Shown here piece after piece: positions 63,772 through 64,000 of a stretch of 64,000 nt of DNA. The DNA lies in assembly GCF_019423325.1 (NCBI RefSeq), contig NZ_JAHZBQ010000004.1, positions 37,673-101,672 on the forward strand, in the 5' to 3' direction. Origin of the DNA: Campylobacter sp. (GTDB taxonomy: Bacteria > Campylobacterota > Campylobacteria > Campylobacterales > Campylobacteraceae). Position numbers and translations under genes: made by a program. The notes beneath the pieces are model-generated. The model did not search any database. It saw only the letters and a program-made list of their open reading frames with translations, and was not told the origin of the DNA. The stretch's first letter is position 1. Every line of letters begins with the position of its first letter.

Positions 63772-64000
63772 AATTTTAGAAATTTTAAATTACGAGGGAA
63801 TTTTAAGAGTAGAATTTTGTATGTAGAAGCATACCGGCTTTAATTGCTTTTAAATTTCCTCGCTTTTCATTTGGCGTTTTTCCTTAAAATTTTACCTTTT
63901 TTGTGAATTTTTCTTTGCTTAAGAACTCCTCATTTTTCTACCAATTATTCAGCCCCCTTTAAGCATCGCTCTTGTATAATCACAATTCTGTTTCGCACCG
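63772..64000 (+). promoter_or_regulatory. Downstream flank of sppA with a -10 box for the next gene
   Basis: No gene. A TATAAT at 63975-63980, preceded by T-rich DNA, probably serves a plus-strand gene beyond the window. No clear terminator for sppA is seen. Confidence 0.45.

Overview
The window looks like a chromosomal segment of an epsilonproteobacterium, almost certainly a Campylobacter. The evidence is a CiaB homologue, the nosZ-B-D-G-C1-C2-H-F order of epsilonproteobacterial N2O reductases, the pepP-aroQ-amidohydrolase-sppA block, and a pyruvate:flavodoxin oxidoreductase near DUF2325 and flavodoxin genes. Base composition is clearly higher in GC than C. jejuni. Together with fumarate/hydroxydicarboxylate metabolism and an apparently collapsed flagellar locus, this points to a higher-GC oral species such as C. 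gracilis; that species call is inference. No rRNA, tRNA, CRISPR array, transposase or prophage was recognised.

Layout. 1-1253: end of a FecCD/FecE-type metal-chelate ABC importer. 2115-4835: an unusual Ni-CO dehydrogenase catalytic subunit with a His-rich N-terminal extension and a C-cluster cysteine apparently replaced by Asp. 5052-17124: a minus-strand clade II nitrous oxide reductase cluster, including a NapL-like first gene, two NosL proteins (one Met/His-tailed, one degenerate) and a 666-bp gap before nosY. 17423-25299: a plus-strand dicarboxylate module with a Dcu carrier carrying a soluble insert, then larA-larC-larE-larB (Ni-pincer racemase and cofactor synthesis), a DUF2809 gene and ttdAB (Fe-S tartrate dehydratase/fumarase type). 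25410-28521: an AT-richer island with a permease, an asparaginase-family enzyme and a GntR/FCD regulator. 28937-38506: an MFS exporter, pyruvate:flavodoxin oxidoreductase, an Asp/Glu racemase, DUF2325, a K/S-rich unknown, flavodoxin and a lipoprotein. 39165-42608: a fused LplT-PlsC-acyl-ACP synthetase. 43238-45985: a tandem array of about 1.3-kb units, each with a membrane-protein gene whose ends are conserved and middle has diverged, plus structured repeats. 46376-55355: ciaB and housekeeping genes (thioesterase, dUTPase, luxS, cupin). 56537-63771: mnmA, LOG, a degenerate FlhG-like ATPase with no flhF beside it, folK, pepP, aroQ, an aminofutalosine-deaminase-like amidohydrolase and sppA.

How it fits together. 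The gene set suits an anaerobic or microaerobic respirer. Pyruvate oxidation would reduce flavodoxin, menaquinol would feed NosGH and cytochromes c to NosZ, and hydroxydicarboxylates would be imported, racemised and dehydrated toward fumarate or oxaloacetate. Nickel is a theme (CODH and the Lar cofactor), as is copper (NosZ, NosL). Several proteins carry Asn/Ser-rich linkers written in the same GAATTTT-like DNA that fills the intergenic regions; in exported proteins these linkers hold PglB-type glycosylation sequons.

The best candidates for something undescribed are the His-rich variant CODH, the Dcu-Lar-Ttd operon, the tandem membrane-protein cassettes with their repeats, and the orphan FlhG-like ATPase.
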